Shown here in pieces: positions 1-11,284 of a stretch of 64,000 nt of DNA (the stretch's first letter is position 1; every line of letters starts with the position of its first letter). The notes below the pieces were generated by a model. It made no database searches. It was given only the letters and a program-made list of their open reading frames with translations, and was not told where the DNA came from. The DNA is taken from positions 3,782,001-3,846,000 of the forward strand of contig OX596336.1 of the NCBI GenBank assembly GCA_951394405.1, read 5' to 3'. The DNA is from Coprinellus micaceus. Lineage: Eukaryota > Basidiomycota > Agaricomycetes > Agaricales > Psathyrellaceae. Both the position numbers and the translations under genes were made by a program.

Positions 1-478
1 CCGATGTCATCGGTTCCGCTGATTGGAAATGGCGCTTCGGGCTGATGGAGGTGCGATCCAGGCACGTGTACAGCACAGTGGACATGTACGAGCGCAAAGT
101 ATCAGTCAAGTTGGACCACAGCACAGAGGGTAAGTGCTAACCCATTGTCAGCCTATTAAGCCCTTGATGCCACTTTGGATAAACTTGCGTCCCTGCTTGT
201 CCCTCCCTACTCAAACCCGTCGCTCACTATTTTGCATCGGCTAATAGGGGAACCTCCCCTGCTATGTTCCGGCCGCCGAACAAGAGGCAATCTGCCGTCG
301 GCTGTGAAGATAACCATTCCGGACGACGACCTACAACGCCTTCACCAGTACGCCTTTCCATATATATTCATTCGAGACGACTTGTTCTAAGACTTACCTG
401 AATAGCAATCCCTATACTGCGAAGAAGACACGAGAGCTCGCCGGCACACTGGAGATCGAGGACAAGGTTAGGATCTAG
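1..478 (+). CDS. C-terminal end of an array-family protein (copy A), cut by the window edge
   Basis: Only the last three exons are in the window: exon 3 up to 129, exon 4 at 248-347 and exon 5 at 406-478, all with GT-AG borders. The assignment rests on comparison with the complete copies further right. Exon 3 ends in a phase-1 Glu-Gly codon, exon 4 carries a VKITIPDDDLQRLHQ segment matching the VIAINVPDGNLRRLF segment of the 9.6 kb copy, and exon 5 has the family tail NPYT...RELAGTLEIED before TAG. Function is unknown. The 5' exons lie left of the window. Intron phases (1, then 2) equal those of the intact copies, so this is probably a live gene. Confidence 0.75.
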
Positions 479-1021
479 TGTCGTTACCCTCGCTTTGCGA
501 GAGTAGCGCAGTATGCACCTATCGCAATTGGCATTCAGTTGTCCAGCCTACAAATACACCGACATGTGCGCATCTGCGAGCCGGTATTCTCGTTGGATAC
601 ATCTAACGATGGGCGTTCAATGTACGAACTTTGCCGGGTTGAATCGGGGCCTCGTAGGAATCCCTCGAATTTTGGTACCTCAAATGTCCAGTAACCCCTT
701 GAATCTTGATCAGCGCACATATCTTATGCTAAGTCGGGCGTCCAGACCCATGACTTTGGGTGTTTCTCTGGCGCTTGACGTCGACCGCTTCCTTGAATCT
801 CTGGCTTGTTTCTCCTGATATCTCGTACAGTTTCCTGCGCCGAATCGTATTTATGGTGGGGAACTTGGAGCTTCCGAAACGGCTTTGCTTCCCTGTCGCA
901 GCTACAGAAGTTCAAAGATAACTCCTCAACGTTCAATTAGTCACGGGTTGGGCTGCGCAGTTGGGCGCTTATTTCTATTGGCATCGATTAACCAGCACGC
1001 GTTTTGCCGCAGCTAGCGCCT
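479..1021. other. Non-coding gap between copies A and B
   Basis: No convincing coding exon or RNA gene was seen. One GGGCGCTTA motif lies at 963-971. Confidence 0.5.
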
Positions 1022-1274
1022 TATGGCCACACCATGTCGCTCCGAACACCTCCATCTTCGTACATTGGCTCAGGCGCAGTGCGTAATCCATCCCCGGCTT
1101 TCTCACTCTTATCCGGGATCCCTGCTAACGGCTAATACTCAAAGCAACCCCTTCACATCCGGAAAGGCGAGGCGGCTTTCGGGGACTCTGAACGTAAGTA
1201 ACACGGGGATTCGACGAATACACGGGGTACTGAGCGTCGTTCCCGTGGTACCAGCGGGAGATCAGCTATTTTAA
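1022..1274 (+). pseudogene. Relic of the last two exons of an array-family gene (copy B)
   Basis: A segment from 1145 reads NPFTSGKARRLSGTLNV after an AG acceptor, closely matching the final exon of the family (NP-x-T, then R-x-L-x-G-T-L/I-x-V). It runs on to a stop at 1272-1274, giving a longer tail than other copies. Just upstream, about 1022-1078, a weak match to exon 4 ends in a WLRR-like sequence. No trace of exons 1-3 was found upstream. I read it as a 5'-truncated relic; the exon 4 match alone would not stand. Confidence 0.5.
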
Positions 1275-1688
1275 ACCCGCAAATACCCGCGCCTGACTTG
1301 AACTTGAAGCAGGTCGCCAGTTCCTTTCCCTACTTTTTCGCCGCGTGTATTACAATCTCGGGTGCTGGCACCCGACCTAGGCTTTCATCGCATAAATCTT
1401 AAGGGACATTGAAGTAGGAGACGGACCGACATATGGAACGGGTAGAAGTTTCTTGTCGAACTGAATCCAAACGAAGGCCGATGAGGAAGGAGGAGAGCGG
1501 TGTGGGGACGCCTTCGCGCTTGGGCGCGAAGTCCCCAACTACCGATCATTTCCCGATTAGGCAGGAGACAGCGACCGGGCGATGTCTCGCACTCGGCTAG
1601 ACTGGTGACCAGCGGAGAATGAGGATGAAGGTGGAGCGAGCCTTTGCTCATGGAGCGACGGTAACCGGTCTAGCACTCGGCGGGCATG

Positions 1689-1696
1689 GCGCGAGG
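1689..1696. repeat. Left target-site duplication GCGCGAGG
   Basis: Identical to 2237-2244 on the other side of the MITE. Confidence 0.85.
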
Positions 1697-2236
1697 CAGT
1701 GTTGTGCCAGGGTTACTCTTTGGTAATTGTTAGAGTTAATCGGGCGCTAACAAGTTAGAACTAGTTGCTAACTGGTTATCCGTTAATAACTATCCCACAC
1801 ACTTCGGCAAGAGCCGCAACTGTCAAGCCGGTCAGATTTGATGACGAGTTGGCGTTGTATGCCCTCCTGAACCTTGACTCCGCTGAGGCGGAGGATGCTT
1901 ACCTAGGATGTCCTGCTCAACGGTGACGTTGAGGGCGGTGACCGCGGTAATGGCAGGTTGGTTCGCCTTTTTGAACCACACCCGACATTTTGAGAACGGT
2001 GTCTACGATGATGTATTTATATGGCTACTGTGCCGATGGCAATTCTATCCCATATATATCTCTTAGACTTCAATGAAAGCCTTGCCTTGCGACTGGGCGC
2101 GCCCGCAAAAGCGCTATCGAGCCCACCAGTGCAACCTCGATGGATGGGTTATAGTTAACATCAAAAGTAACTGCAATAACTGATGGCGCTAACCGTTAGT
2201 AACTACGACACTAGTTCGATAACTGGCACAACACTG
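1697..2236. mobile_element. hAT-like MITE, 540 bp, with 8-bp target duplication
   Basis: Perfect 14-bp terminal inverted repeats, CAGTGTTGTGCCAG at 1697-1710 and its reverse complement at 2223-2236, are directly flanked by the 8-bp direct repeat GCGCGAGG (1689-1696 and 2237-2244). An 8-bp target duplication with termini starting CAGTG is typical of the hAT superfamily. There is no transposase open reading frame inside, so the element is non-autonomous. Both subterminal regions are dense in GTTA/TAAC motifs (about 1725-1790 and 2150-2225), which in hAT elements often act as transposase binding sites. It is inserted between two relics of the array family. Confidence 0.85.
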
Positions 2237-2244
2237 GCGCGAGG
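2237..2244. repeat. Right target-site duplication GCGCGAGG
   Basis: Identical to 1689-1696 on the other side of the MITE. Confidence 0.85.
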
Positions 2245-3014
2245 TCACCTGGACATCCCGTTCCGGGGATAGATAGCTGCCCATCTCGCATCTGTCATTC
2301 GGAGGTAGGTTTACATGATCCGTTGCTTTGTTCGACGCGTCTCGCGTCTCACGCTAGACTATTGATTCCCCTGGCTAGTGCGCATCCGCGCACTCACATA
2401 TACCCGTAGCCTCTCGTATGGTTCCCTAGTTCGGACTCCCCCCCCTTTCCCTTCCTCCCCACTCGCTTCTCCCCAACTCTCAGTCTTTTCTTTTTATTCT
2501 ATCTATCTACCGAATACATTCGTTTGCCCTCTCGATGCGTACGCCGGTTCGGTGAGAGTTCGAATCCCCAACACGAACTCAGAGCACGCACTCCCCTGCG
2601 TCTCTACAGCGGTAGAGGCCGGTGATGTTGGTCTTAGTCAGAGGTACTAAGAGCGTGGGATATCCGAGAGCGTGCTTCAACTGTTCGCGTCTGGCCTGCC
2701 AGTTGAACCGCGACTGTCATGTCGACCTGGAATGAGCTCAATCTCTCGATAGTCGAGGTCTAACAAACCCTACATCTCAGACCCTAAGCGCGGACATAGC
2801 CTGGCAATTTGTTCGACACTGACCTAAATTTGAATATACTCGTCGACTATCACACTCGGAAACAGCAGCAATGGTAGATGCTCCGTCGGACTCCTCCACT
2901 TACCCACCTCGATCTCCTATGCAGGTCAAGCGTGATTGACTCAACGTTCGTCTCTCCTGCCCTATGCCGTAGGCTCATATCGGCCCTCATTGCGATGCAC
3001 ATCCACACAAGTCG
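2245..3014. other. Gap between the MITE and relic C
   Basis: No coding exon could be supported. A pyrimidine-rich stretch lies at about 2430-2530. Confidence 0.5.
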
Positions 3015-3217
3015 TTGACAAAGTCCCATCGACGATGGTAATACCTATCCCAGACCCCAATACAAAAACCTTTCACTGGTAAGTTCATCCCCCACTTCCC
3101 CTTTCTTTATCATCTCCGCTTATGCTCGATATTTTAAGCAACCCATTCACGTCGGGAGAAATGAGAGTGCTTATGGGAACCCTGCAAATAACCGACACCT
3201 ACAGATTGATTTTTTAA
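3015..3217 (+). pseudogene. Relic of the last two exons of an array-family gene (copy C)
   Basis: An exon-4-like segment (VPSTMVIPIPDPNTKTFH) ends in phase 2 at a GTAAGT donor at 3079. It is followed by a final-exon-like segment at 3139-3217 after an AG acceptor, reading NPFTSGEMRVLMGTLQITD and ending TAA. Both segments and the intron phase agree with the complete copies. Nothing resembling exons 1-3 was found in the 770 bp upstream. The reading is a 5'-truncated relic, although the surviving exons carry no lesion. The left edge is approximate. Confidence 0.6.
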
Positions 3218-3693
3218 CCGCACCCCCACCATTGTTGAGGCTTACATCCCTAATGCCGAACCTCGGGCAACATCTGCTCCTCGTCCAAAGTGCGATGCGC
3301 AATCCTTTTGACGTGAAATCTCATCATCTCACTTTGTGCCAAGTTTGGATAGGAGATGCACTGGTGTACGGAACGGTTTACACGGGCGCTTGTTCTGCGG
3401 TGCCGGACTGCCGTCAGTACTAAGGTGCATGAACCGCCTTGAGGCACGCTTCTTGACTTCCCCTTTGGGCCGCTCTACGCAGCGTTGCCAAAACGCTCTC
3501 CTGCCCCCCCGCCAGTATCACCACGGGCAATTAAGTGTCCAATTTCCAGTCCTCTGACATCTAAGTATCTGTCCATATGTTGGTAAGTGATTTTTCAACA
3601 AAGGCATCGTTGTTCCAGGGGCCCTACAAGAAATCGGCCCGATAAATGGACATTAAAGTCCCGTTCGTAATTGGACAGCAGGATGCCGGCGGT

Positions 3694-3775
3694 GTATAGC
3701 ATCCACGTCAGGTGCTTAGACTGCCTCGAGGCGCCTGTCGCGAAGACCAAGTGATATCGATGCTGTTGTCCGATG
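3694..3775. promoter_or_regulatory. Upstream block shared by array copies D and E
   Basis: The stretch beginning GTATAGCATCC is clearly similar to 6095-6165. In both cases it lies upstream of the micro-exon of an array gene (about 60-170 bp from the ATG). It is either a conserved promoter segment or simply the extent of the duplicated unit. Confidence 0.45.
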
Positions 3776-3834
3776 TCTTTCCTTGAACCCACCGCATAAC
3801 GTCCCTCCCCTGCCTCTCCACGCTCGAACAAACG

Positions 3835-5112
3835 ATGGCCTTGACAACAGGTGCGAACACGATCTTCTTAATCGTTAATGAGCGCCCAGTTGACGTTGTT
3901 TCGTGCGTGGTGGGGTAGACGCCGCACCTTCCATTCACTTCACTCCCCTTCAGGTCCTCCAAGACAAAGGCCGCCTGAAGCGACTCCGAGCCTCACTCTG
4001 CAGCGGCATCTTCTCGTACGCTGACGCAGACGCGGCGGACAAGATCGTGACCGAATGTCTTAAGATCTGTGGAGGATCAGAAGAGACGCTCTCTACCGTA
4101 CTCCAATCCAGGATCCTCTTCGACTATACGCCTTTTCGCTGGGTGATCGCAAACAGACCAGCCCACGACCCCACGAGCCCGAACTTGGATTCGGATTTGG
4201 ATCACGAGAAGGATAGGGACACCGTGCCTCCACTGTTCTTGAGGTTGCTGATGGTGTGTGATCAGGGGCAGATGGAGCTCTACAAGGAGGTGCAAGAGGA
4301 GATCATGGAGGTCCTGGGTCAGTATTACCACTCGGACGTGTATGCGGCTGTGAAGGACAAGCTTACTAGGGTCCCTACGTATCACCCCGGCAATCCGGAG
4401 ACGTTCTTTCGGGCGAAGGAAGATAGGATCGTCGTAGCTGCCCAACAATCTTGGAGCTACCTATCTTCTGCGACATTTAATTTCAAAATACCCAAGTTCT
4501 TCGACAGGCTTTCGGTCGACGAGCAGGTTTGGTTTGAGTTTTTAGCATTGGGTAAGCAATCCAGTTACTATAGTGTATCACGCGCACTCGATTTTCTCTC
4601 TCAACGAGCTTGTCAGGGTATTTGCTAACCGAATTGACACTTTCAGGGAAGAACACAGTTCGCCTCACGGTAGCCGTCAAGAAGGATCCATCCTTGGGAA
4701 ACCGCCTACGCCCTTATTTTGGTATTCAAATGACTTGGCACGCGGCTTGGCGGATTTCGTGCTATGTACGGCTCATGCTCAAAAATTCCCAAAACTCGCC
4801 CGGTCAGTGGAACCAGCTTCGCCCTGTCACCGACTTGGGCACTGACCAGACAATCGCCCGTGTCTCCTCTAGACTATGATGAACACTTCGCTGTAGGCAA
4901 AGACTTTACGTTGGGCCCAAACACCATTGAGACCGAGGGAGTGCTCAAGATGGAAAAAACAATTGAGGAGCTACATTGGTGCGAATTTCGTTTGGGAGTC
5001 CTTGAGGGAGGTCTTTGGCTGATTCGCGTAAATGACTAGCTACATCAACCCAAAATCGGTGGGCAGCCGAGCCCTCTGTGGTACAATCACCCTTTCTACA
5101 CGTAACCTGTGA
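3835..5112 (+). CDS. Array-family protein, copy D (complete, 327 aa)
   Basis: Five exons: 3835-3850, 3919-4551, 4647-4802, 4873-4978 and 5040-5112, totalling 984 nt with no frame conflict. Exon 1 is a 16-nt micro-exon encoding MALTT plus one base. Exon 2 carries the family core: ECLKICGGSEETLS, then a stretch resembling a degenerate ankyrin helix (TPFRWVIANRP followed by PPLFLRLL), then KIPKFFDRLSVDEQVWFEF. The C-terminal third looks beta-rich and ends NPKS...RALCGTITLSTRNL. There is no signal peptide or membrane segment. Function is unknown. The ATG was chosen because all complete paralogues share this micro-exon and its phase. Confidence 0.85.
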
Positions 5113-6267
5113 AGTCTCGTACACCAGCTACTACGACGGAGCCAAGCGATATATGACACTGTAGCTTTGACATGACCACATTTACGGCTCACCGTCGTTG
5201 CACGTCGGCCGATGGGTGCCCTTGCTCCCAGCGGCCACGATCATCACACCTCGATAGTCTGACATCGAAAGTGTGGATTATGTGCTGTCATACTACACAT
5301 TCATGAGGCGTACGCCTTGCCACTCTAAACCTGTTCCCCCATTCTCACCCTCGGCGACTTTCAAAGCCCCACCGGTGTCTTCGACCTCTTGGATGACTCC
5401 CTGTGAAATCGCGAACTGGGCCGCCAGGGAACCGGTGTACTAGCAAATACCTATACTTAACTCCCTCGCCCACCTATGGGAGAGGTGCGGAGGCTCAAGA
5501 CAGAGCTGGCAGGGCTGGGTGGGATAACCCTAACCCGAGGCCGCAAGGCATGGGAAGTTTCAGTCCGGCGACGGGCAGAGCTCTTCGCTCTCTCTCTCAT
5601 GTTCGAAACACGCAGTCGACCCTCCTTTCCATGAACCGGCCCCCAAAGACATGAGTAGACATATCTCTCAAGTTTAAGCTCACCCAACGACATTCTGGGA
5701 CGAAAACAGGTCGTTGGACTTCGTTTCACCCATTCTTTAATGTTCTCTCTTCTCATCCGTGCCTGCCTTCTACCGGGACCCTCGCTCGTCTTCGCCTCCC
5801 GTCTCAGCTGTGCACGCTCTGTGACCCTCCCGCGCCCCCTTCGCTATCCTCCGAACCTCGCAACGCTACATCATGCTCCTTTCCTCCCCTGTCCTACCCA
5901 CCCCTCTGCTGCCCTCCCTTCGTCATATCCCATGTCCCAAGCACTCTACAGCCAGGCACACCATGCGACCTCTCTTACTATGGGCTTACGGGCTGAAATC
6001 TCCCGTTTCCGCATAGCCCACGCAGGTCCATCCTCCACAGCAATGTGACCCTCACCGCCTCAGCGCGCCTGCCCGAGGTCATGACATTGACAAGGTATAG
6101 CATCCGCGCCATGTGCAACGCTCGCCACCGCAGAGACCAAGCGAAGCGATGCCGATGCTTGTCTATGCTGTGAAACCACTTTTAAGTGTCTCATCCACCC
6201 ATGCTGCATATTCGCCATCACGACTTCGACTTCACCACGCCCCATCATCATATCTGTTTGTCCAACG
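5113..6267. other. Intergenic DNA between copies D and E
   Basis: Several short open frames occur but none is supported. The block 6095-6165 resembles the region upstream of copy D. Confidence 0.5.
6095..6165. promoter_or_regulatory. Upstream block shared with copy D
   Basis: Starts GTATAGCATCCGCG and is similar to 3694-3775, which precedes copy D. Confidence 0.45.
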
Positions 6268-7598
6268 ATGGCTTTGACCACAGGTACGGCCCCGCTCTCA
6301 TTGCCATGTATCATATCGTATCCATGTATCTGACGTCCATTTGCACCTCATAACTGGTAGATCGCGCTCACCTCACTCCCGCCGAGGTTCTCGGTCACCC
6401 CCAGAAGTTCATGCGCCTCAAGACGGCGCTGGCAGACGGAGTCTTCTCCTCGTCTCCCACAGACGAAACCTCCGCCACCCGGATTATAGACGAATGTATC
6501 AAGGTCTGCGGAGGTTCATCCGAGACGCTCTCCGAGCTCCTCCAAACTCCATTCCTCGCATCGCACACCCCGTTCTACTGGGCGATCGTCAACCATGATC
6601 CCAGTGTTTTTAATGCCGGTGGGACCCTGCCGCCTTTGCTATCAAAACTTTTGGTTCTTTGCCAAGCCCAGGGGCAGGGGCATGATCTCAACCCCACCAC
6701 GCAGGCAGACATCGTCCGCGCCTTCTTCATCGAGTACGATTCCGATCTGTACTGTGCTGTCCAGCCGTACATCGCCCGTAGCAACGTAGGTGGGTACAAG
6801 GCGGGTGGCGAGACTTTGTCGACGAGGCTTAACGGGAGTGAAGATAATGAGGGAGAAAGGGATAGTCCGAGGGTGACGGCCAGTTCGTACGTAGCAGACA
6901 ATGTGGAGAAGGCCACGATCGAGTTTAGGATCCCGAGATTCTTTAGGAGGATGCTTGCAGAGGGAAAAGTAACCGTTCAATTTTTGGTCATGGGTGAGTC
7001 TGAATCTTTACATTTGTACCTTCTACAATCCCAGCCTGCCTCGGAATGCTGACGTTCGAGGATATCTTTTTAGGGAGAATATGGAGCCTGAAAGCGCGAC
7101 TCCAAACCCAGTCGGACGTGCTGGGTAGCCCGCCGATCGAACATCCCCAATGGTTCTTCGAGCTAACAGAAATCTGGTCGCGCCTCCGACGAGCTGGGAA
7201 AGGCTCAGGCTCCGAGTCCTGCTCTCAACCCTCTTGGCGTACGCAGTTCGATATACTCGATCCCGAAGGTCAGCCTCGTTCCCAACCATCCCTCCTGCCT
7301 TCGTGTGAGTAACCCTACGATATCTATAGGGAAAGAGCCACCCCTTCGGATATACACCAATCGCGAGATGCAGCTGTCACTCAACAAACCAGCGGTTATA
7401 GCCGTCCCAGCAGACCAAAGCGCGAACCTTCGAACATTACGTCGGTAAGTCCGAGGCTGTTGACTTTCTTTTCCATGGCCATTGTATTTAATTCGACTTT
7501 TTCTCTCATCTGACGATCTACACCCACGCTACAGGAACCCGTATACATGCAACCCTCGGGGAGAGCTACGCGGGAGGATTACAGTTCGCGCCGAATGA
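6268..7598 (+). CDS. Array-family protein, copy E (complete, 340 aa)
   Basis: Exons 6268-6283 (16-nt micro-exon, MALTT), 6361-6993, 7074-7268, 7330-7444 and 7535-7598 total 1023 nt with the same phases as copy D. The core motif reads ECIKVCGGSSETLSELLQTP, followed by HTPFYWAIVNHDP and a PPLLSKLLVLC segment, then TIEFRIPRFFRRMLAEGKV. Exon 3 has a WFFELTEIW motif shared with copies F and G, and the tail reads NPYTCNPRGELRGRITV. No known catalytic motif was recognised. It converges on copy F, with stops about 350 bp apart. Intact reading frames in every exon argue for a functional gene. Confidence 0.87.
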
Positions 7599-7946
7599 CT
7601 AGGAACCCCAGAGGTCCGGGTGGGCTTGCTGTACTCTGTGGCGTCGAACCCTTCGCCGCAGCGGAGGGTATGGTCTCTATCGCTCTCCCAGTGACAGTCT
7701 CGTCCTGGGCGGCACCACACTATTACTGGCTCCCTGGCTATAAGGAGTCTCTGCCGGACCCACGAGGCTGGAGCGCTTCCCACTCTCAGAATCCAATTCA
7801 ACCATATTCTTTGTTGTGTACCTAGCGGGTTGTTCTACGTGTTCGACGGCCAGAAGTCTACCCCACAGACCGGAATGGGTCTCCAGGAAAACTTCAATGT
7901 GCCATATACTCGGAACCATCTCAGGGTATTTCGCATATAAAAAGGT
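7599..7946. other. Convergent gap between copies E and F
   Basis: Presumably holds the two 3' untranslated regions; no further feature seen. Confidence 0.5.
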
Positions 7947-9157
7947 TCAAGCCAGCTGTAGGGTAAATTGGCCACATAGTTGACCGCTAGGGTTGGATGT
8001 GTACTGGTTTCTGCCGTGAGACAGCCGTTAGCGCAAGACGTACTAATAAAAGCCATTGCACCTCACCGACGAAGCCATACAAGCCTCTTAATCTCCGGGT
8101 GGGAGGTTGAGACTGGTACAACTGTGGGCACTTCGCCCACGGTCACTTGGGTGGCAGTAGAATAGGTATGATATACCGCCAAGGATGGTGCTTTTTCTAC
8201 CGCAGGGAGGCCTGAGATGACTGTAGATAGTAACAAGGGATAAATGGAGGCTGACCTTCAGGATCCTTAATTCTCAGGGTCATTGTCCACCTCGTCGCCT
8301 CTTTATGTAAAATTTCAGACAGTTCGAGTACCCAGTAGGGATGCTCGTCCGGTCCATCGACTCCTTCATGTAGGCGCGCTTGTACCCTCCATACCCACCC
8401 TAGAAAGTAACACTTGAGTAACACATCCTCTATTGTCGCTTTCAAATTCGAGGATTCGGGGAAGAAACGAACTCACCAACCATCACCGGGACCTCAAAGT
8501 AGACCTCTCCGTCAGCAAGCAGCCTACTGAGGAATCGCGGAATCTTGAAATCGATCGTGGTTTTCCCGTTCCCCGCATTATCTGCTGGGTGTGTCGACGC
8601 TGTTATCCTTGGCCGATCTTCTTCTCCCGTCAAAACCGCGCTCTCGCTGTACGCCTCATGCCTGCGCACACGGGTGATGTACGGTCGGATCGCACAGTAT
8701 AAATCCGAGTCATACTCCACCGAGCACGCACAGAGAATATCTTTCTCCACCTCCAAACTCAGCCCCCGAGGATGACATATGCCTAGCAGCTTTTTTAGCA
8801 GGGGTGGGACTCCCGAGATTGTGGGATCCCGGTGGACAATGGCCCAGTAGAACGCGGTGTGCTTTGCGAGGAGCATAGTTTGGAGGAGCTCTGAGAGAGT
8901 ATCCGCTGATCCTCCACAGATCTTAAGGCACTCGTCTACGGCCTGTGCGGCAGAGGCTTCGTCGGGGGTTCTGGGGAAAACGCCCTCCGTTAGTGCTGCC
9001 TTGAGCCGCCCCAGTCGCTGTGGATCGCCGAGAACTTGAGTGGGGGTGAGGTGAATGCGAGGTGTGACGTCTGCCAATCGTGAGCGGATGGTGCGATATC
9101 AGGTTATCGTCCGTTTGGGGTGCATGGGATTATGGTCATACCTGTTGTCAATGCCAT
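7947..9157 (-). CDS. Array-family protein, copy F (complete, inverted, 320 aa)
   Basis: On the minus strand the exons are 9157-9142 (16-nt micro-exon, MALTT), 9070-8477, 8399-8256, 8211-8067 and 8010-7947, in total 963 nt with family-standard phases. The core reads ECLKICGGSADTLSELLQTM, then HTAFYWAIVHRDP and PPLLKKLLGIC, then TTIDFKIPRFLSRLLADGEV. Exon 3 has YWVLELSEI and the tail reads NQYTSNPSGQLCGQFTLQLA. It is the only copy in inverted orientation and shares a divergent 408-bp spacer with copy G. Function unknown. Confidence 0.87.
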
Positions 9158-9565
9158 TGTTAAGCGCAATACTTTGAGGCCGAAAGGGCACCGATGATAG
9201 GCAGTGGTGGGAGGAGAGAATATTCAATGACATTGATATTGCTTGGGCTTCTCAGAGTGGAGCCTCGAGGCGGACTAATAGCCACCTGATGCGGGCGTTA
9301 TCCTACGATGGGGTTTTGTTCCTGACCAGGTCTCGTGCGTAGATGCATTGGGGACACTGAACTAAAGTTCTTCAATTCAAATTCAACCTGAACAACTTCG
9401 GGTGCTCAATTCATGAATGCCGGGGCCACGCTACCAACTTCCAGGATCATGTGGTTAAAGGCCTCCAGACATCAGTACGGCCTTCCATCGTCGTGCACTT
9501 TGAACTCTCGCTCTAACCACTCACTGAGAGTCTCGTCGCTGCATCGATACGTCGCCGATTGCAGG
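9158..9565. promoter_or_regulatory. Divergent promoter region between copies F and G
   Basis: A 408-bp spacer lies between two divergently oriented array genes and must hold both promoters. No individual element could be assigned with confidence. Confidence 0.45.
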
Positions 9566-10701
9566 ATGGATTTGACGACAGGTACGTCTACCTTTCGAGT
9601 TCAATAAGTGTGACGCCGAGGTATGTTAGATGTCAGCCCCCGCATTAGCCTCTCCCCAGTCCAAGTCCTCCGAGATGAGCAACGCGTGAAGCGGCTCAAG
9701 GGCTCACTCAGCAGAGGTGTTTTCTCATACGCAAACCAACAAGCTTCCGATGACATCGCCGGGGAGTGTCTCAAGATATGTGGCGGATCGACAGAAACAC
9801 TATCTCAAGTCCTACAGACCAAGTTCTTCGCGAGCCACACTCCATTGTACTGGGCTCTCGTCAATCGAGACTCGAAATCCGAGCCCTCAACCGGACCTCC
9901 GCTCCTCATGACGCTTTTGAACATCTGCAACCCACTAATTCGGGAAGCCCAGGAAGATGTAGTGGACGCATTCGCCAGGGTGTACCACTCAGATTTGTAC
10001 CGCACCCTCAGAGCTCGTCTTCCGGACGTACCGACACATGAGCCGTACAGCGAATCGGCATTCTTCTCAAGGGCAGAGGATCGTCCTATCGTGACGGTAT
10101 CCTCACTCGGCGCGGATGCAAAGGGCGCCACGGTCAGCTTCAGGATCCCGCAATTTCTCAGCAGACTTCTCGTGGATGGGGAGATGACATTGGAGTTTCC
10201 CCTTCTCAGTACGTCCCCTATCTCTTTTAACTCAAAGGAGTCTGTACCTAAACGGCTACCCTGCATGATTGCCATACTATAGGGGCGACGTGGCGTCTCA
10301 AGATGAGAATGATGGAAGGGGGAGTACAAGGCGGTTTTCAAAGCTACTGGTTCTTTGAGTTCTCCGAGATTTGGGTCGGTAAACCCAGTCAAAATTACAT
10401 CTGTATCGAGATTCTTGACCCAGAAGGTCTTTACAACATTCCTGCTTGGGGAGGATCTACACTTATGCCACTTCTCGGGGAAGGTGGGGCCACTTGGGGG
10501 TGACCAACCAACATACGTCGACCCCAACAAGCCAGTTATTGCCATAAATGTTCCAGACGGAAACCTTCGGAGACTGTTTAAGTCAGTCTATTCCAACACT
10601 GTCAAACCCGTCGAACACGCCCTCATTGTCTGACACATAGCAACCCATACACATCTAATATCAACGGAGAACTCTGTGGTACAATCTCAGCGCTCTCATA
10701 G
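9566..10701 (+). CDS. Array-family protein, copy G, with a likely one-base lesion in exon 4
   Basis: Exons are 9566-9581 (16-nt micro-exon, MDLTT), 9630-10208, 10283-10426, about 10454-10581 and 10641-10701. Exons 1-3 and 5 match the family: ECLKICGGSTETLSQVLQTK, HTPLYWALVNRDS, PPLLMTLLNIC, then YWFFEFSEIW, and the tail NPYTSNINGELCGTISALS. Exon 4 holds NKPVIAINVPDGNLRRLF, but in a frame one base off from the exon 3 splice phase. Dropping one base from the GGGGG run at 10496-10500 would reconcile the frames and the total length. It is either a sequencing error in a homopolymer or a recent inactivating change. Confidence 0.7.
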
Positions 10702-11284
10702 TCTCGGTACGACTCGAACGCGTCCGAAACCTTCGTCTGTGGGTCGAAGAAGCCACCGCACTGGCACATGCGCGAAGGAGTCGGGGCTGCGATGGTATCT
10801 CACTCGCGCAGAGGGTCGCCCGAAGGTTGTTCTGGTTAGTTATAAGTACGACCGATTGTATCATGCAATACTTAGTCAGACATCAAACTCCTACGCGGGC
10901 GCTTAATCTGCGATACTTGCCCGAAGCGTCATCAAAGGCCGGATTTGGGTCGGGTGCTCCTGGGATTGCCTTGAGGAAAGGTTGGCCTCTCCTTCCGGTC
11001 AGGCAGTTTCTATCTGGCTCCTGATTCAATCTTCCCTTCGTAGTCTTGTATCGCTCCCAATCGTAACATATCCCGCGACGGCACTGATGACAAGTACACA
11101 CATGCGAACCCAATTCTTGATCCAGGGGAGATACGTATATCTCTAGGAAATCAACGACACCGTAGTTGCCCTTTGATAGTCTAGCGGGGAATGGTGGCTG
11201 TTTCAACTCCCTGTCTGTCCTTGCTGCCAAGAGAAGCGTTAGAACAAAAGCCCCGCATACCCGCCCCATCACAATGCGAAGTAC
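10702..11284. other. Gap between copy G and the F-box gene
   Basis: No supported gene. It contains CTACGCGGGCGCTTA at 10891-10905, identical over 15 bp to 41760-41774. Confidence 0.5.
10891..10905 (+). repeat. 15-bp repeat shared with 41760-41774
   Basis: CTACGCGGGCGCTTA, a longer version of the dispersed GGGCGCTTA motif. Confidence 0.8.

Noticed and set aside
2540..2600. B-box-like GTTCGAATCCC suggesting a tRNA
   Set aside because: No complementary T stem, acceptor arms or anticodon arm can be formed around it.
10883..11272. 129-codon minus-strand frame with a signal-like N-terminus
   Set aside because: No recognisable domain, overlaps the motif-bearing spacer, and could equally be 3' flank of the F-box gene.
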